From Cladocopium goreaui (Eukaryota; Sar; Dinophyceae; Suessiales; Symbiodiniaceae): a stretch of 64,000 bases of DNA. The notes under the pieces were generated by a model. It was not told the origin of the DNA and did no database searches. It saw only the letters and a list, made by a program, of their open reading frames with translations. Made by a program: the position numbers and the translations under genes. The stretch lies in the NCBI GenBank assembly GCA_947184155.2, contig CAMXCT020006168.1, positions 69,333 through 133,332 on the forward strand, in the 5' to 3' direction. This document shows, one piece after another, positions 21,457 through 31,650 of this stretch (positions are counted from its first letter, which is position 1; every line of letters starts with the position of its first letter).

Positions 21457-22082
21457 AAGCTGGTCATTTGGCAGTGCAATCCTCATGAGGCCAAGACGTT
21501 CGATCAGATGGCCTGCGACCCGCGGCGCGGCATCCTGATTCAAAGAACCAGCCACTGGGCCGGAGAGATTGGTGGAACTGATGATGTTAGGTCGTGAAGT
21601 GCGGCGCGTGGATGACCACGTTTGCGTGGAGCTGCAAAGCGGAAGTGGGTTACGGCTACGAAACTCTATGCTTCCGGGCGGACGAGGAAAGGCGTTCCAA
21701 ATGTCTACAGCCCCATGGGTTTCATGTCCCGCAAGAGACTCCACACAAGGACCTCTCTACAGAGATGGCACCATTAAGATCTTCAGGCCAGGACCTCTTT
21801 GGATAGGACCCCACCAAATCTCCACATTTTTTTTTGGGCCAAAACTTGTGCAAGACCATGCAGAGACTTTACCGAAGATGCCGGCAGGATTTTCACACTA
21901 GACTAAGGACCTTTGCAGGATTTTTCGCGCGCTTTTGACAGGATTTCGTCAGGATTTCCACTGGATCTTATCACAGAGACCTCTGCAAGGCCTTGGTCAA
22001 AATGTTCTTGTATTGCGGACCGGTGGGACAGCACCATGAAACCCTTGCAACAAAGACTTGCAAGATTGCCTAAGACCCGCGG
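21457..22082. repeat. 626-bp segment A2, direct repeat of 15125-15750
   Basis: Begins AAGCTGGTCATTTGGCAGTG at the junction with retrotransposon leader sequence (shared bases CAAG/AAGC at the join). It ends GACCCGCGG before LTR 3. See segment A1 for the other copy. Confidence 0.8.
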
Positions 22083-22198
22083 TGTCAGTTGTTTAGGTAA
22101 GTAGCATGACCCCTGCATGTAGCAAGGGTGACACGCACAAACCACTGTGCACTTTGCAGCCCTTCTTTCAGCGTCTCAAAACAGTGCGCTGCTTTTCA
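22083..22198 (+). mobile_element. LTR 3 (116 bp)
   Basis: TGTCAGTTGTTTAGGTAAGT to GCGCTGCTTTTCA. CGCGG stands before and after it, a 5-bp duplication as left by integration. By itself it would pass as a solo LTR. Confidence 0.85.
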
Positions 22199-22299
22199 CG
22201 CGGAATCGAAATACGCAAGGTTACAAAAATTCACAAAGAGTCATTCGACGCGAGAAATTGGAAAATATGCCGCGCCACGGCGGCGCGTCGCAGAACCTA

Positions 22300-22660
22300 G
22301 CCGTATACGTTGTGCGAGCCTGTGCCGTGTAATGTGCATGGACATAGCACAAAGGCACGTCTGTGCGAAAAAAATCTTGGGAAAATGCCGCGCCCCAGAG
22401 AGCGTACCCTGACTTTGTGCAAGCCCGCGGGGTCGAAACGCACATGAACATCGGAGAATGTTGTGCCGAGGTCTTCAAGGAGTTGCGCCTGCCACGAAAA
22501 AAAGAGCCCGAGGCAAAATTTGCCGCACTTTGTGCGAGCTTGCGCAGTCCAAATGCACATTGACACCGCACAAGAACAATTTTTCCGCGAAAAATTACCG
22601 CGCAGTCGAAAGTCATGGACATTTCATAACAAGAATTTTTTTGCGAGCATTCGCAGCAAA
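22300..22660. repeat. degenerate ~110-bp tandem repeat, about three units
   Basis: Units begin TTGTGCGAGCCTGTGC (22310), TTTGTGCAAGCCCGCG (22414) and TTTGTGCGAGCTTGCG (22527). Each continues with a TGCACAT or CGCACAT word, a GCACAA word and a GCGAAAAA-type A-run. Identity between units is partial. No coding family. Confidence 0.6.
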
Positions 22661-24614
22661 AATACCGCGCCCCAAAAGAACGTACCGTGATCTAATCCCG
22701 GCCTTTGCCTCTTACCCGAAGAATTCCGCGGTGTGGACACTCTGTTTAGGGGAAGTAGAAAACGTATCATTAAGAGAGGATGCGCTCAAAATTTGACCCA
22801 ATAGTTTTTCATGCTTTAGTGTTTGCAAACTCCGTGCCAAATTTTCGAAGACACGTGTGATGGCAGAGTTTGCAATAAAACCACCTAATCGACACAACCA
22901 AATCCCTTCGTTGCAGAGATCACACGCTCTTGCAGCCCCATTTGAGAATGAAATTGATTTACCTCCTTGATCGGAATTTTAGCTGCATAACCATTTGATT
23001 TGAACGTTTCGGCTTGAGATAGGCATGCTTGTTCATGTCTCAGGAGGGATTCAAAAACCCCAGCGCCTCTTTAGGTGGGTTACCCCTCTTTCGATCATTG
23101 TGATGCTGGTGGCCATTACGCAGACGATGGCGATGAGATTTGATCGTGGTTTGCCTTGGTGACTGTAATGCCTTGCCTTTGTGAATTTAGACGGGGTGCG
23201 TTGGTGGCCATTGCATTTAATCTAAGAAAATCGCCTTGGCACCACCTCGGAACAGGAAATGAGAGGAGATTCCTTTGCACAGTGAAAGTTCACAAAGACG
23301 ACGTGCCTTCCCCGCACAATGTATCCGCATACTGGTTCGGAGATGCACCTGGAAGGAGGGCAGTGCACCGGGCTGGTCTCTTCTACGGTGGGAAGCACGC
23401 AAAACAACAAAATGAAGAAGACCGTGCCCACCCACAAACGGTTAGACGGTTTGTTTTTTTAATAAACTATGATTTTCGGATTCCCGGATGGATGATTATA
23501 CGACTTTCATCCTTTTATGGCGTGACCTTTTTTAGGAGGATTTTTTTTTTTGGGTTGGTGGGAGTTTAGATGCAGCTCATGCAGCTTCGGGGTTATCGTT
23601 GGAGGGAAAACATGATGAGAAATTGGAATGGAATTAGGGCCATGGGGGATAATGTAGGGAGAAATTGTGTCACAAACTGAGCATTTTTAAAGCAAGAACG
23701 GCAACCTGCAGATCAACATCCATGCGGGCGCGCTGATGATTTTTGATATGCGCATCGTTTGTCTCAGTGATTTGATAGAGTGACCTATCAATTAGAACGA
23801 AACAAATCCGGTCAAGAAAATGCGAACTAATGACTGTGCTCAGTATTTGTCCAGCATGTACGCCGATCTTTCTGTGACGTCACACCGTTTCCGGCTCCAT
23901 TCTTCAGAGAAGCAGGCATAAGAGCTTTCCAAAGGACTGGACCATGGATGGCTTTGGAATCCGCGCCAAGCTGTTCACCCATTCCTTTTTCCAACAAAGA
24001 GAGCCGGCCGTGAACCGTGCAATGCTCAAGATCTTGAAGGATTCCCTTCACAGTGTGTATTAGGTTGCGTTTCTGTATTGCACGAAGCAAAGGTATCCAA
24101 AATGTATATAAATGTATCATGTCATGTTTTGGCCGGACATCCACTTGCAAAATTATTTTGTTGTTTGCCAGGGTGCAAGGTTTTGATCCGATCCACACCA
24201 TTTTTATCTTCCGGGTCACAGTTGAGGCGAGCCTTCTTCCAGGGCACTCTACCGGCTCCATCGCCATGACCACGGTGGCCGTGCCAGGCCATGTCGTCGG
24301 GGTTGCATCGAAGCGGCCAACCAGTGGAATGGTTTGAGGGAAACGGAAAACGATGAAAATGGACAGGAAACCCAAGGATTTTACCAGTGCCCTCCGGTAA
24401 TCAAACATGATTTGCTGGAAATTCCATTGTATAAATGATTTCCCCCAACATTTTTTTTAAATGGGGGATTCCCATTGTCATGTTTGATTGTCGGGGGTAA
24501 GTATAGGGGGAACATCAATTGCATGTCAACCAATTCTGGGAGCCAATACTTATGGGTGCAATCCCACACTATCATTGAACGGGGTCATATCCCAACTTAT
24601 AAGGGTTATTATTG
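22661..24614. other. spacer; unrecognised openings on both strands
   Basis: The longest openings are 23156-23569 on the + strand (137 codons, includes AYWFGDAPGRRAVHRAG) and 23827-24408 on the minus strand (193 codons starting MFDYRRALVKSLGFL with a weak hydrophobic N-terminus). Neither matches a known family and neither shows supporting splice context. A short hairpin occurs at 24399-24489 (AATCAAACATGA and its inverse). Confidence 0.3.
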
Positions 24615-24615
24615 C

Positions 24616-24712
24616 CACGGCTGTATTCATCAATAACCCCAACGGCGCCCCAAACTATCGGTGGACGGAGGAACTTGGTGGAATCCCTGACTGCGGATTC
24701 CAATGCGCCCAG
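24616..24712 (+). CDS. possible exon, unknown gene
   Basis: Open block ending in GCGCCCAG followed by a GTAGATAG donor. Reads INNPNGAPNYRWTEELGGIP, then DCGFQCAQ. Acceptor not found. It might belong with the RS-domain exon 700 bp downstream, but nothing links them directly. Confidence 0.3.
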
Positions 24713-25420
24713 GTAGATAGTGCGAACATATTTGAGACATGTATTCATGTATAGGACAAATTTGATAGCGATGAGGACGAAAAATTGATGATCAGAAACC
24801 ACCCGGTTTCTGCCCAACTGTGGCCCTTGAAACTAAAACTGCTGGAATGCAAGTTGGCATGGGAAATCGTGATGGGTTCTTGGATTCGCTAAAAGCACCA
24901 TTTGGAGAATCTTCTGAGAATTTTCCTTCTTCGTTTTTGTTTTTCATGGGCAGATCGCTTGTAACTGCAACAACAATATTTAACAAGTAGTTTCTGCTCA
25001 TTTTTTTGCATCAGCTACGATATTTGTCTTTAGCAAATCATCATGTCGTATCGTGTTTTACGATCGACTTGCATGGCGTTCAAGTCAATTGAGTCGGTTT
25101 TCAAGGCGACCCCATATTATTTGTGGCATCTGCATATGCAAGTTAGATTTTCAGCTGCATGCTGAAATGCAATTGAGATGTTAAATTGCATTAGAAACAA
25201 CTCAAAATCAACGGGCTCATCACTGGGATGCAACCGTGGGTTGTACCTCACCAGTGATCCCAATCCATCACCTACAATTGCATTCCATCACACTTGTTTA
25301 AGGCGTAAGAAATATCTCGAATTTTAGTACGTGTTTGTTTCATTTTTTCCAGTCTTACTGGGTGAACTTTGGGTTTCATCAGTGTTTCCCCTAACAAGAC
25401 CTTGGTGGCGAACTGCGCAG

Positions 25421-25613
25421 GTCCCGAGGCCACAGCCGTGGCCGCAGCCGCAGCTGCGAGCCTCGCCGCCGCAGTGAGAGCCGCGCGCGCAGCCACAGCC
25501 GCCGCAGCAGTCGCAGTCGTCACAGCAGCCGCAGCAGTCGACGACGCAGCAGCAGCGTGGAGCGAGAACGCCAAGCGGAAGCTGGGGCGCGACTTCTTTT
25601 CTGGCTGATTTAA
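25421..25613 (+). CDS. last exon of an SR-type protein (RS domain)
   Basis: After CGAACTGCGCAG the frame opens as SRGHSRGRSRSCEPRRRSES and continues RARSHSRRSSRSRHSSRSSR, RRSSSVERERQAEAGARLLF, ending at a TAA (25611-25613): about 63 residues, mostly Arg-Ser dipeptides. RS domains of SR proteins act in pre-mRNA splicing and are phosphorylated on the serines. The RNA-recognition part should lie in upstream exons, which were not identified. All three + frames are open here because of the AGC/CGC repeats. The RS frame is chosen because it follows an AG/G acceptor and ends in a natural stop. Confidence 0.55.
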
Positions 25614-26149
25614 CGGTTAGACAAGTCAGGAAATAATGATGTTCCTTTTCCCACGTCAAGTGATTCCTTACCCGGCCTTACCCGTTGGGAAACGTCTGTC
25701 ACTGGCAGGTTCCCCCCCCCTTGTATAAAGAGGTTTTTCCTGCTGTCAGCCCGCCCAGCCCAATGTCCAGCTGGCAGAGCTGAGTTTGATGTCTCAGTTT
25801 GACATTCTTGTCATTTTAGGAATTAAATAGCCATCGACATGTAACTCAAAGTCGTTCAGCAGGTAGGAATGTTGTGATATGTTAATGGGGATATTTCGAG
25901 ACTATGGGGATATTTTGTTTCTTTGATGGATTTAACATTCGCAATGTGGTTGAAACCATGAAATTTTGATTTGATGGGAAACAAACGGCATATCTTGGGA
26001 TTAGGATATAAAGATCATCATAAACATAATAATCATAATAAGTGATAAACAATAAGAACAATAATAATTATAATAATGATAATAATCAAAGAATAACAAT
26101 AATGATAATAATATGGTAATAATAATAGTAAATAATAGTAAATAATATA

Positions 26150-26495
26150 TATATATGTGCGTATGTATGTATGTATGTATGTATGTACGTATGTACGTAT
26201 GTATGTATGTATGTATGTAATGTATGTATGTATGTATGTATGTATGTATGTATGTTTGCATGTATGTATGTATGTATGTATGTTTGCATGTATGTATGTA
26301 TGTATGTATAGATATAGATATAGATATAGATATAGATATTAATATAGATATAGATATAGATATAGATATAGATATAGGTTATAGATATAGATATTGCTAT
26401 TGCTATTGCTATTGCTATAGATATGTAGATATGTAGATAGGTAGATATGTAGATATGTAGATATGTAGATATGTAGATATGTAGATATGTATGGG
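26150..26495. repeat. GTAT, GATATA, TTGCTA, ATGTAGAT microsatellite
   Basis: Consecutive tracts of (GTAT)n, (GATATA)n, (TTGCTA)n and (GTAGATAT)n without interruption. Open frames here (poly-YVCM and others) are repeat artefacts. Confidence 0.95.
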
Positions 26496-26734
26496 GATTT
26501 AACCCTTATGATCAAATGCAATGGAGACAATATGGGAATACAATGGGGTTTTGAAGTGACCATGAATTTCCGATTCGATCACAGATGAAGGGGATTGAAA
26601 GAGGAGTTACTCAGTTGGATCTGAGGGATTCCCATGCAGAAACATACCATCAGGTGATGGTGGCCATGCGACGGATTTGCAAAGCATTTCCTTTTCACTA
26701 TCCAAATTCTTGTTTCCAATCTTCCAGCCGGATC

Positions 26735-26840
26735 TTATCCTCTTGTAAACTAACATCACTATGGAAAATCACAACCCTTAATGGGTAAATCAACTATAAA
26801 TGGCAATTTTCAATAGCTATGTTTGTTGAACCAGAGGGTA
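26735..26840. mobile_element. family A palindromic element
   Basis: Left end ATCCTCTTGTAAACTAACAT (terminus mutated from TACCCTCTGG), right end TTGAACCAGAGGGTA. The core GGGTAAATCAACTATAAATG is conserved. Confidence 0.65.
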
Positions 26841-26935
26841 TATCCCATTAAAATCCCATGGAGTCACTATACAACCCAATTAAATCACTATAAATCCCAT
26901 TATATACCAGGGGGTGTCATGTTTTTAGTGCTTCA

Positions 26936-27031
26936 CCGGGTAGCCAAGTTGCTGTCCAAACTCATGGCCTTGCAGTTGAGGAGTTTGCCAGCCGATGGCA
27001 ACGCCAAGTTCGCCCTGAGGACCCGCATTTA
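26936..27031 (+). CDS. possible exon
   Basis: After GTTTTTAG a frame reads LHRVAKLLSKLMALQLRSLP, then ADGNAKFALRTRI up to a TAA just inside a hairpin element. The alternation of Leu and charged residues suggests helical repeats. It may be an early exon of the large helicase gene or of an independent gene. Confidence 0.28.
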
Positions 27032-27141
27032 ATGGATTGGTTTAAAGGAAAATCTTCACCGGAAACCATGATTTTTTCACATTAAATATGGGGTTTTCCT
27101 GTAAATGTTCCCTTAAACTAGCCATCTTTAAACCAATCCAT
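27032..27141. repeat. short inverted-repeat element
   Basis: ATGGATTGGTTTAAAG at the left and CTTTAAACCAATCCAT at the right are exact inverse copies, about 110 bp apart. No other copy in the window. Confidence 0.65.
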
Positions 27142-27222
27142 GGACACATGGAGATCTGGAATGTCCACCTGAAGCAGTTCCATCTTTCACCCAATTTCGG
27201 TGTTTGCTCAGTTGCATGGTGA

Positions 27223-27462
27223 ATGAACACCCTGCCAGCAGCCGGTGCCAACCACAACCGGTGGATCGCAGGACTTGCCCAGGAAAGCACCACCCAGGCC
27301 TACCTTGGGGAACTACATTCATTTTCCAGAGGCAAGGAAGGGCTTGAGCTTCTGCAATTTCCCAAGTGCATTGATGGGCCCCGAGCCAGCAAAGTGTCAT
27401 ATGGAAAGGACCCTGAATTCAAATTCTGGGAGCCTGCCTTTTTGCCACCTGCTGGCTTATGA
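27223..27462 (+). CDS. unrecognised ORF
   Basis: 79 codons, GC-balanced, reads RWIAGLAQESTTQAYLGELH, KGLELLQFPKCIDGPRASK. No family recognised. The minus strand is also open, so strand is uncertain. Confidence 0.22.
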   Translation: MNTLPAAGANHNRWIAGLAQESTTQAYLGELHSFSRGKEGLELLQFPKCIDGPRASKVSYGKDPEFKFWEPAFLPPAGL

Positions 27463-28982
27463 TGATCGGAGCTGCTGATCAGACCCTCAGCTCGCGCGAG
27501 CAGCCGAATGATAAACTCCATTGAACTTGAGATCGTATTTTCCATGTTCCCGCTATTTCCGCATTCAGGGGTCAAACCACTTTATGACTGTGCCTTGAGA
27601 TAAAAATTTGGGATATCCTCCATGCACTTATGAAACATATGAAATTCAATATCTGGTGTGGCGAAAGGTTCTCCCCAACCTCGATCTCCCAACGTGACCT
27701 GAGATGACCACTTCCTCTTCAGGACAGCAGTGGCTGCACCAGCGAAACCATGCCGCCCTCCACCAGCAACATGGCTCTTCATGAGTGGTCAAGTCATGTC
27801 CCAAACTGGATCAGTTTTGTGGGTTAGTGGAAGTGCCTATCCACTTTGCAGCTGTCACTTTTGACAGCTGCATGGCACTGAATTGCCAGATAGTCTGATT
27901 GTTTGTTCTGAAGTGCCAGCACAGGCACCGCGGCACCTTTCCGGTTGGGCCGTAGCTTTCCGGTTGTTGCCTGACACCTTTTTAGGTAGCCAAAGCAGCG
28001 CTTCAACATCTTTGCCGAGCCCATCCTTGGCTGCGCTTCGACTGAATGGCGGAGGTTGTCACTTCCCGAAACTTTTTTTGGTGCCAGATATCAACCAGAT
28101 ATCCACCAGATAAAACCATCATTTTTCTGTGGACAACGGCAATCTTTGTCCGCGCCAAGCGTGAGATCAAGTATGTCCAGTGCTGGTAGAGGTCCCTGTA
28201 CGTCGATCGCACACACAAATGTATTGTGCTGGGGGTGCCAAAAATATGTCAAATCGGGTCATGCCTGGGAATGTGGCCAACACATGTCAACACAATAATA
28301 TACCACCCCCCAAATCACAACTTTTATAGGTGGTATAAATACAATTCATTCCCAAATGGGTGGTTATTTTTGTTTCACCCACATTAAACAAAACATGCTG
28401 ATCTAAGTCTCCGTCCTGGCCCTTCACCGCTTGTCCGCACCCCCAAGGAGGCCACGCACGTCCGCCATGCTGCGGCAGGCCGCCTGGCAATCCAGACGAT
28501 GGTGAATATCTACCCGCACACAGAGTCACACATGTCAATGTAGAGACATTTTTTTTTTTGGTGTACACTGCACATATATGTAAGGCGCATATGGATTTAC
28601 AATTATGGATTTATCAGATGGTATCGCATTGACAAAAGTTTTTCACTGCGTGGGTATGGAGCCGCCAAGGCAAGGTGCCGCCGAGGCAGGCGCGCAGCGG
28701 TGGGCAACGCGAACGGAAGTTGCAGAAGAAACTTTCCAAGGCGTGGACCCAGGGGCCATCACGGGCTGTCAGGAAAAGGTTCTGAAAAATTGGGGGGGTT
28801 GGAAAACGATCCAAAAACCATGGCTTTTATGTGGTTAATTATTAAGATATCATAGGTGTACTAGGATGGTGCTGTCTCAAAATTTGGGACTCCGACATTG
28901 GTTTGAAACCTCAGTTTTCCCAATGACAATGTAGTTGGTGGTTTCCAACAGCATTTTCCGAATGGGTTTCCCCAGCCCCCAG
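27463..28982. other. probable introns with weak exon candidates
   Basis: GC-rich islands at 27720-27800, 28410-28505 (an SVLALHRLSAPPRRPRTS reading) and 28650-28760 may be exons, but frames and splice sites conflict. A half copy of family B (GTAGTTGGTGGTTTCCAAC, 28931-28955) is present. Confidence 0.3.
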
Positions 28983-29090
28983 GCTGCGGCACCTGCTGCT
29001 GGAGCGTCGCAAGACGCAGTACCGCGGGAGGAGCTCTTTCGTCGTTCCCCGCTTCTCCAGCAGCGGGGATGGGGTTGGCGTTTTTGTGGG
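28983..29090 (+). CDS. probable exon, frame ambiguous
   Basis: 108 bp between CCCCAG and a GTAAGG donor. Two frames are open: AAPAAGASQDAVPREELFRR... and LRHLLLERRKTQYRGRSSFV.... Splice sites and GC content make the exon itself likely. It may be an early exon of the helicase gene. Confidence 0.45.
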
Positions 29091-30508
29091 GTAAGGAAGG
29101 GCAACCACCAAAAAGATGGAAATTGGATGAGTTTGATAAATTTTGATATCATATATAATAATCATATCTGATTATCTTTCTAAATATATATATATTGCAA
29201 TTTTAAAGTCTAGAGTCTAAACTATAGTCTATCTTTTTGGAAGTTGCCAGAAGATGATTTGACTGGGTAAACCAGAGGGTATCATCATGTATTATCTGAA
29301 CAACATATGTTTCGGGTTTGAGTAGGTGCCTAGATTTTAGCATTAGAAAATGGGAAAGAAAATGGGCGGAGTATAGCACGAACATGAAACTGGAAGTAGA
29401 CAATCCAATCAATGTAGGGGGAAAAATGCAAAACAACAACGCTGAGGAGATTTTAGCCAATAGGAAGGCCATTTTGAAAGAACCTTTTACCAACAGTGGC
29501 CTCCAGCTTCGCAGCTGTGTGACTTTCCATCATTTTCCATCCCTGCCTGGGATTATAATCCCGAAAACGCACCGAAAACATGGACATTTGTTGAACCTCA
29601 ATGGGTTGAAGCGGGATTTCGCCTTAAACATGCCACGGGTTCCTTGAGCAAAGTTGAGCATGTGGTTGGTCATGGCATAGTTTCTGATGTAATGAAAGGA
29701 TATGAAAGGTGTGAAACTTGTCACGTCCCGGAGAAGAATCCCCTCATGGGTTGAGATTGCAACACCCTTGAGGTATTGAAGCACAGGAGACTGTCGAAGA
29801 AGAGCGACCCAGCGAAACTCACGTCTTTGCAGTGTTTTGTCTTTGCCGTGTGGGAGGGGCGGAAGGCAGGGTGTGGGTTCCAGACAGGGCACCCAAGATG
29901 GCGGGTAACAGTATATAAATTGGTTGATTGAGCGAATTTCCAATGTCATTCCTGGATTAACCCAAGATTATCCCTATTGAGGGGGGTGCCCCCTAATGAA
30001 TCAACATTTGTTGATCCATTAATATCCATTAACTGGTGGGTCTCTTAAATCATCAACAAGTGGTTGTTGTTGGTGACTTGGATGTGCATCTCACTCAATA
30101 AGCGGTTTATAACCCCTATATAACTGATTATATCCCATATGTAACTGGTATAATATGCCGCAGAAACATCACGTATAACTGGAACTGGCCTTGGATTGTT
30201 AATATCGTTCTTCTCCAGCAATATCCCAAAATCATGGTTCATAACCCATGATTTTTGAACATGACCCCAGGGTAAACTAACAGTAACTAACATCATGTCG
30301 TGGAAAAGCCAGGATTTGTAGATCATTTTCCATCATTTTCCATCATGTTCCACATTTGTTCAATGGGAATTGCAGGATCCAACAGATGGAGGTACTTTAC
30401 CATTTATAAGGCCATATTTTGTGGGGATATTCCCTGAAACTAAGGCCTCAAAAATAGGCCTTATACATGGTAGGTACCTCCAATCAATCGGTTCCTGAAA
30501 TGGCCAAG
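29091..30508. other. intron-like DNA
   Basis: Contains a relic of family A (29263-29281), a possible coding patch at 29435-29515, a 139-codon minus-strand opening (29530-29949, no family) and one family C element. Confidence 0.3.
30389..30482 (+). mobile_element. family C inverted-repeat element
   Basis: GGAGGTACTTTACCATTTAT at the left pairs with ATACATGGTAGGTACCTCC at the right. The interior GGGGATATTCCCTGAAAC and CTCAAAAATAGGCC recur in inverse orientation at 54578-54700. Confidence 0.7.
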
Positions 30509-30651
30509 GCCGCCGAACGGAGCCTCGGGAGCCTCGAGGCTGAGCTGGAGAGCCACCAGGATGAGACTCGGTCGCTGGCCAGCTTGACCGAGCCGACGTC
30601 TCTGTTGGAAGGCACCGTTCGGCCCATGAATGTTTGCGGAGACCCGGCCTG
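30509..30651 (+). CDS. probable exon of helicase gene, N-terminal
   Basis: AG/G acceptor at GGCCAAG, donor GTATTT. Reads AAERSLGSLEAELESHQDET, then RSLASLTEPTSLLEGTVRPM, NVCGDPAW. The first half is charged and heptad-like. No conserved motif. Confidence 0.5.
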
Positions 30652-30721
30652 GTATTTTTGATGGAATTTATAGTGATTTAATGGGATAAAAATCGTGATT
30701 CAATGGGATATTAATGGGATG

Positions 30722-30833
30722 TACCCTCTGGTAAACATAGAAAAAACTATTGAACATAGCCATAGAATCTATAGAAATAGTTGATTTACTCATTACACAT
30801 GGGGATTTTCCACATGTTAGTTTACCAGCTAAC
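30722..30833. mobile_element. family A element, diverged
   Basis: Left end TACCCTCTGGTAAACATAG. The right end is degraded (GTTAGTTTACCAGCTAAC), but the palindromic layout is still visible. Confidence 0.55.
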
Positions 30834-30980
30834 TTTGAAATAGATTTTCCGTTCCAATCTGAATGTCAGTGAATGTATGGATATATATATATATGATATG
30901 TTTGAAATATGTTCAGGTGAATTCCAGTTGAACGTGAAGATGCCCCCTTCGCAAGCTTCGGTTCGGTTTGTTTCTTGGAG

Positions 30981-31130
30981 GTTCCCGCAGATTTCATCAA
31001 CAACTCCCGGCATCCAGGCCGGCGGGTGACCCGTTTTGATGAGACATCGACCCTTGAAGCGGACTTGGAGGTGGTGAATGAGGAGGAAACGGGACGTTCG
31101 GAACTCAGATTTTTTTGTCGAAAACGGCGA
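30981..31130 (+). CDS. probable exon of helicase gene, N-terminal
   Basis: Open frame EVPADFINNSRHPGRRVTRF, DETSTLEADLEVVNEEETGR, SELRFFCRKRR. Acceptor either GGAG/G at 30980 or CGCAG/A at 30990; donor probably near 31125-31135. No family motif. Confidence 0.45.
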
Positions 31131-31535
31131 AGTCGTGAGAAAATCTGGGCATCCAACTGAACCATAGCATGCCATAGCATTCCAACCCCCCTAGCTGCGC
31201 TTAGTTTTTACATCGAATAAATTAGGGATGCTTTTCCGTGGACATCCAATTTTCGGCGTTGATGCTGATTGTCTATAAACCAAATCCTAAATAACATCCT
31301 AAATCTAATGTAAGCATATTATAAGCTACTCCTACGTCTAATACATTATTACACTACACTCTTATCCTGAATCTAATCAACTCCAATCCAATCCAATCCA
31401 ATCCATCCATCCATCAATCAATCAATCAATCAACATTCATTGGTATATATTTTTATATAAAAAGACATTATTATAGCCGTTTTGGTATGTTTTGGTTACC
31501 TAAACCACCTTTTGCCAATGCTCCGAGAGTCTCAG

Positions 31536-31650
31536 GCAACGTCCTTCAAGACCTTTTTGCCGATGAGCCCTGGCGCTTGCAGCTCTGCGGAGATGCCTTC
31601 GGTGAGCTGAAGCAGCTGGGGAGCACGCAACAGAAGGCGCGGTATGGCGC
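31536..31650 (+). CDS. helicase gene exon: pre-helicase domain
   Basis: CTCAG acceptor, GTTTTT donor. Reads NVLQDLFADEPWRLQLCGDA, FGELKQLGSTQQKARYGA. The P-W-x-x-x-L-x-x-x-A-F-x-x-L-K pattern matches the region that opens the conserved part of TRANK1-type proteins. Confidence 0.65.

Larger units (their letters stand above)
25614..26930. other. spacer with microsatellites
   Basis: No coding block seen from 25614 to 26930. It holds an AATAAT tract (26010-26150), a long GTAT/GATATA/TTGCTA/GTAGATAT microsatellite and one family A element. Confidence 0.6.

Noticed and set aside
23827-24408. 193-codon minus-strand ORF as a gene
   Set aside because: No recognisable family, no clear upstream signals, and typical exons in this window are short; kept only as a note in the spacer entry.
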